Below are positions 61,032-64,000 of a stretch of DNA of 64,000 nucleotides, one piece after another (the stretch's first letter is position 1; every line of letters begins with the position of its first letter). The DNA is taken from positions 1 to 64,000 of the forward strand of contig CAYYID010000008.1 of assembly GCA_964471915.1 (NCBI GenBank), in the 5' to 3' direction. The position numbers and the translations under genes were made by a program. Source of the stretch: JAIEPW01 sp964471915. Lineage in GTDB: Bacteria; Acidobacteriota; Terriglobia; Bryobacterales; Bryobacteraceae. A model generated the notes under the pieces. The model was given only the letters and a program-made list of their open reading frames with translations, was not told the origin of the DNA and made no database searches.

Positions 61032-62126
61032 ATGCCGTTCCGTACCGACGACGTCCGCATCCTCGAAACCCGGGAGCTGCTGCATCCCGGCGCTCTGCTG
61101 GCCGAGGTTCCGCTGCCCGAGGCCGGCGCCCGCCTGATCTACGACACCCGCCACCAGATCCACAAAGCGGTCCACGGGCACGACCCGCGGCTGGTGGTGA
61201 TCGCCGGACCGTGCTCCATCCACGATCCCGCGGCGGCGCTCGACTACGGCGCACGCCTGCTGGAGATAGCGCGCGACTTCACCGCCGATCTGCTGATCGT
61301 GATGCGCGTCTATTTCGAGAAGCCCCGCACCACCATCGGCTGGAAGGGCCTGATCAACGATCCGCTGCTCGACAACAGCTTCCAGATCAACGAAGGGCTG
61401 CGCCGCGCGCGTAAGCTGCTGGCGGACCTCACTGCGCTCGGCCTCCCCTGCGGCACCGAGTTCCTCGACATGATCACGCCGCAGTACATCGGCGACCTCA
61501 TCAGTTGGGGCGCCATCGGCGCGCGCACCACCGAGAGCCAGGTGCACCGCGAACTCGCCAGCGGCCTGTCGTGTCCCGTCGGCTTCAAGAACGGCACCGA
61601 CGGCAACGTACGCATCGCCATGGACGCTGTGCGCGCCGCGCGCGAAGCGCACCACTTCCTGTCGGTCACCAAGGCCGGCCACTCGGCGATCGTGTGCACC
61701 AAGGGCAACAAGGATTGCCACGTCATCCTGCGCGGCGGCAAGCTGCCGAACTTCGACGAGGAGTCCGTGGAGGCGGCCCTGCTCACGCTGCGCGCCCACA
61801 AGCTGCCGGACCGCGTGATGGTCGATTGCTCCCACGCCAACAGCATGAAGAACTACCGGCTGCAGGGCGCGGTCGCGCGCAACGTCGCGGCGCAGGTGGC
61901 GGGTGGACAGTCCGGGATCTTCGGCGTGATGCTCGAGAGCAACCTCGTGGCCGGACGCCAGGACCTCGTGCTCGGCCGGGAACTGCGCTACGGGCAGAGC
62001 ATCACCGACGGGTGCATCGACCTCGCCGAGACGCGCGGCGTCTTCGAGATCCTGGCGGAGGCGGCGGCGCGCCGGCGGCAGCACCTGGGGTCCGCGCACG
62101 CGGCGCACGACGCGGTGAATTCGTAA
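61032..62126 (+). CDS. aroG: 3-deoxy-7-phosphoheptulonate (DAHP) synthase, type I-alpha
   Basis: The enzyme joins phosphoenolpyruvate and erythrose 4-phosphate, the first step of aromatic synthesis. The 364-residue barrel has an intact active site: VVIAGPCSIHDPAAAL with the metal Cys, MRVYFEKPRTTIGWKGLINDP, GARTTESQVHRELASG, SVTKAGHSAIV and VMVDCSHANSMKN with the metal His. The N-terminus (VRILETRELLHPGALL) is of the AroF/G/H type. It is separated by 20 kb from the aromatic operon at 35474-41245, whose own DAHP synthase is degenerate. So this is the only catalytically plausible copy seen here. Confidence 0.95.
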   Translation: MPFRTDDVRILETRELLHPGALLAEVPLPEAGARLIYDTRHQIHKAVHGHDPRLVVIAGPCSIHDPAAALDYGARLLEIARDFTADLLIVMRVYFEKPRTTIGWKGLINDPLLDNSFQINEGLRRARKLLADLTALGLPCGTEFLDMITPQYIGDLISWGAIGARTTESQVHRELASGLSCPVGFKNGTDGNVRIAMDAVRAAREAHHFLSVTKAGHSAIVCTKGNKDCHVILRGGKLPNFDEESVEAALLTLRAHKLPDRVMVDCSHANSMKNYRLQGAVARNVAAQVAGGQSGIFGVMLESNLVAGRQDLVLGRELRYGQSITDGCIDLAETRGVFEILAEAAARRRQHLGSAHAAHDAVNS

Positions 62127-62139
62127 TCGCCCAGCCGTG

Positions 62140-62145
62140 TACTCT
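62140..62145 (+). promoter_or_regulatory. -10 hexamer TACTCT, 6 bases before the ATG at 62152
   Basis: Spacing predicts a leaderless message for the orphan antitoxin. The bases GAGGGA between hexamer and ATG could instead act as a ribosome-binding site. Confidence 0.4.
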
Positions 62146-62151
62146 GAGGGA

Positions 62152-62373
62152 ATGAAAGTCTCTGAGGCCCGCCGGAGGTTGTCGTCCCTTGTCGACGACC
62201 TGCCCGAAGGTGGAATCCTTCTCACCAAGCGCGGCGAGCCCTGTGCTCGACTGGTGCCGGTCCGGAAGAACCGCCCGGGACGGTACGTTACGGGTCCCCT
62301 GTTGAAGGGCAAGGGCCATCCTGGCCCGAGGTGCCCTTCGGCGGAGACGCCGTATGACCTCCTGTTTCCTTGA
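62152..62373 (+). CDS. Orphan Phd/YefM-type antitoxin
   Basis: The 73-residue protein has the Phd pattern in MKVSEARRRLSSLVDDLPEG and ILLTKRGEPCARLVPV. A toxin gene does not follow; the next gene (62403, minus) is threonine aldolase on the opposite strand. It could be the survivor of a decayed pair or a solitary transcription repressor. Its C-terminal half (GRYVTGPLLKGKGHP...) is not one I recognise. Confidence 0.65.
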   Translation: MKVSEARRRLSSLVDDLPEGGILLTKRGEPCARLVPVRKNRPGRYVTGPLLKGKGHPGPRCPSAETPYDLLFP

Positions 62374-62402
62374 GATCACGCTTTAAGCGTTTGACAAGCG
62401 AT

Positions 62403-63437
62403 TCAGGCGCGGACCCCGGCGATCGCTTCCGCCACCACCACCGCCGCCCGGACGCAATCCTCGCGGCTCACATCGGCGTGCGACACCGCCCGCATCAGCG
62501 ACCCGCCCACCCCGTTCATCAGGACCCCGGCCGCCTTCAGCCGCGCGCTCAGCTCCGCCGGCGCCACCCCGGTGCCCGCGATGTCGAAGATCACGATGTT
62601 CGTCGCCGGCTCCCAAACCGACACGCCGGGGATCGTCCCGAGTTCCGCGGCCAGCAGCCGCGCGTGGCTGTGGTCCTCGCCGAGCCGGGCGGGCATCTCC
62701 TCCAGCGCGATCAGCCCCGCCGCCGCCAGAATCCCCGCCTGCCGCATGCCGCCGCCCAGGCGCTTACGGTACATGCGCGCGCGGGCGATGTCCTTAGTGC
62801 GCCCCGCGAGGATCGACCCGACCGGCGCGCGCAGTCCCTTGGACAGGCAGAACATCACCGAGTCGACATCCCGCGCAATGCGCGCCAGCGTGGACCCCGT
62901 CGCCGCCACCGCGTTGAACACCCGCGCGCCGTCCATGTGCACCTTCAACCCGCGCGCGTGGGCCTCGTGGCAGATCTCGTCGATGGTCTCCTGCGGATAC
63001 ACCGTGCCGCCGGCCATGTTGTGCGTGTTCTCGATCTCCACCAGCGTGGTGGGCGCGCAGTGCGGCCCGTCCGGACGCAGGTAGCGCGCCACCGTGGCCC
63101 AGTCGAGGATCCCGTTCGCGGTGGGGATCGCGCGCACCAGGCACCCCGCGAACCAGCCGGTCATCGACAGCTCCCAGTCGAGGATGTGCGCCCGGGCGTC
63201 GCAGATCACTTCCTCTCCGTGGTTCGTGTGCAGCTTGATGGCGATGGTGTTGCCCATCGAGCCGGTGGGCACGAACAGCGCCGCTTCCTTGCCGGCGATC
63301 TCCGCCGCGCGCTGCTCCAGGCGGTTGACCGTGGGGTCCTCGCCGTACACGTCGTCGCCCACCTCCGCCGCGGCCATCGCCGCGCGCATCGCCGCCGTGG
63401 GCTTGGTCACCGTATCGCTTCTGAGATCGATCGTCAT
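62403..63437 (-). CDS. ltaE: Low-specificity L-threonine aldolase
   Basis: LtaE splits threonine to glycine and acetaldehyde using pyridoxal phosphate. The 344-residue protein begins TIDLRSDTVTKPTAAMRAAM with DDVYGEDPTVNRLE. It has FVPTGSMGNTIAI, LVEIENTHNMAGGTVYP, GLKVHMDGARVFNA and the PLP Lys in MFCLSKGLRAPVGSIL. The ATG at 63437 overlaps the hemW stop (ATGA); longer frames upstream are out of family. The C-terminal part runs to AEAIAGVRA. Confidence 0.94.
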   Translation of the reverse strand: MTIDLRSDTVTKPTAAMRAAMAAAEVGDDVYGEDPTVNRLEQRAAEIAGKEAALFVPTGSMGNTIAIKLHTNHGEEVICDARAHILDWELSMTGWFAGCLVRAIPTANGILDWATVARYLRPDGPHCAPTTLVEIENTHNMAGGTVYPQETIDEICHEAHARGLKVHMDGARVFNAVAATGSTLARIARDVDSVMFCLSKGLRAPVGSILAGRTKDIARARMYRKRLGGGMRQAGILAAAGLIALEEMPARLGEDHSHARLLAAELGTIPGVSVWEPATNIVIFDIAGTGVAPAELSARLKAAGVLMNGVGGSLMRAVSHADVSREDCVRAAVVVAEAIAGVRA

Positions 63438-64000
63438 TCGAGAAACTCCGCGAAAACCTCGTTCGACACCATCACGCCGCGCCGCGTCAGCCGCACCGTC
63501 GCGCCGTCGTCCTCCAGCACCCCGCCCCGCACCAGCCGCGCGATCCGCTCCCCGTACCGCTCCCGCTCGGCGGGCGTCGGGTTCACGCCGCGCTCCAGCC
63601 GCAGGCCGACGAAGAACTTCTCCTCCGCCGGATCCGCCTCCGTGCGCTCCTCCGCCGGATCCTCCCGCGCCACGTACTCGGCGGGCGACTCTACATTCTG
63701 CCACCGCCGCGCGCCGTCGAAGGAATGGGCGTCTGCGCCGAAGCCGAAGTACGGCTCCCGGTTCCAATACTTCAGGTTGTGCCGGGAGGAACTGCCGAGC
63801 CGCGCGAAGTTCGAAATCTCGTAGCGCTCGATGCCGAGCCGCGCCAGCTCGTCCACCGCCGTCTCGTACATTTCCGCGATCGCGTCATCGGCAGGCACCG
63901 CGCCGGCCGAATACCGCGACCCGTGGTTCAGGATCTCCAGGCCCAGGTTGCTGTCCGCATCCACCTCCAGCATGTACACCGAGACATGCGGCGGGGCGAG
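63434..64000 (-). CDS. hemW: HemW-type radical SAM heme chaperone (partial)
   Basis: The gene runs off the right end of the window, so only about 189 C-terminal residues are visible. PPHVSVYMLEVDADSNLG, ERYEISNFARLGSSSRHNLK, YWNREPYFGFGADAHSFDG and the C-terminal winged-helix region (RGGVLEDDGATVRLTRRGVMVSNEVF) match HemW (formerly HemN-like). The CxxxCxxC iron-sulfur motif would lie outside the window. Its stop is coupled to ltaE by ATGA. Confidence 0.9.
   Translation of the reverse strand, partial: LAPPHVSVYMLEVDADSNLGLEILNHGSRYSAGAVPADDAIAEMYETAVDELARLGIERYEISNFARLGSSSRHNLKYWNREPYFGFGADAHSFDGARRWQNVESPAEYVAREDPAEERTEADPAEEKFFVGLRLERGVNPTPAERERYGERIARLVRGGVLEDDGATVRLTRRGVMVSNEVFAEFLE

Overview
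The window is a high-GC (by eye roughly two-thirds G+C), gene-dense bacterial chromosome segment. Several gene families point to an acidobacterium of the Solibacter/Bryobacter type: a 1067-residue TonB-dependent receptor with an N-terminal carboxypeptidase-regulatory domain (56980-60183), a VWFA-related acidobacterial protein (54936-55877), a TIGR03437-like secreted protein (27970-29599), a MacB/FtsX 'duplicated orphan permease' (32880-35378) and a relic of an RHS protein (3352-3541). The cell is Gram-negative: lpxA, fabZ, lpxI, an msbA-type exporter, a heptosyltransferase and an LptF-LptG fusion are all present. The assignment is inferred from family content and was not tested by a search.

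Layout. 1-3570: HAD phosphatase and rsgA, diverging, then an intact IS256-type element (1910-3351) between unrelated broken sequences. 3571-6989: a secreted GH106-type glycosidase coupled to a DUF3052-type protein, and a small secreted protein. 7139-8609: glnA with a clean terminator. 8609-12342: a lipid A operon (fabZ-lpxA-lpxI) interrupted by a two-gene module of unknown function. 12357-16534: secreted M1 peptidase, orphan PstS, secreted MsrA. 16603-22394: a secreted TldD/TldE-type pair coupled to a fused LptF-LptG gene. 22444-27909: LuxR-type regulator, CpaE/TadZ-type ATPase, NtrY/NtrX-type two-component system. 27970-32837: frameshifted secreted protein, epimerase, SppA and a deleted, fused VapB-VapC gene. 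35474-41245: aromatic amino acid operon trpC-trpF-trpB-trpA-chorismate mutase-degenerate DAHP synthase-tyrA-small secreted protein. 41296-44340: secreted proteins and a REP-associated transposase with its REP repeats. 44374-46305: argS. 46478-54917: a housekeeping run (Trm112-like, heptosyltransferase, msbA, yicC, gmk, rpoZ, coaBC, uracil-DNA glycosylase, tmk, rluD). 54936-64000: surface and secreted proteins, an intact DAHP synthase, an orphan antitoxin, threonine aldolase and a partial hemW.

Gene organisation is tight. Many neighbours share the four bases ATGA, including fabZ/lpxA, both junctions of the inserted module, tldD/tldE, trpC/trpF, trpF/trpB, trpA/aroQ, tyrA/40799, coaBC/udg and ltaE/hemW. 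At seven gene starts a TANNNT -10-like hexamer lies only 6-8 bases before the start codon, which suggests leaderless or near-leaderless transcripts. tmk and sppA instead have their ribosome-binding sequence inside a hairpin. No tRNA, rRNA or CRISPR array was recognised, and no stretch over 300 bases lacks a described feature.

The items most worth following up are the degenerate DAHP synthase inside the trp/tyr operon, the in-frame VapB-VapC deletion fusion with its intact palindromic operator, the secreted TldD/TldE pair next to LptFG, the two-gene module inside the lipid A operon, the LptF-LptG fusion, and the recurrent leaderless promoter pattern.
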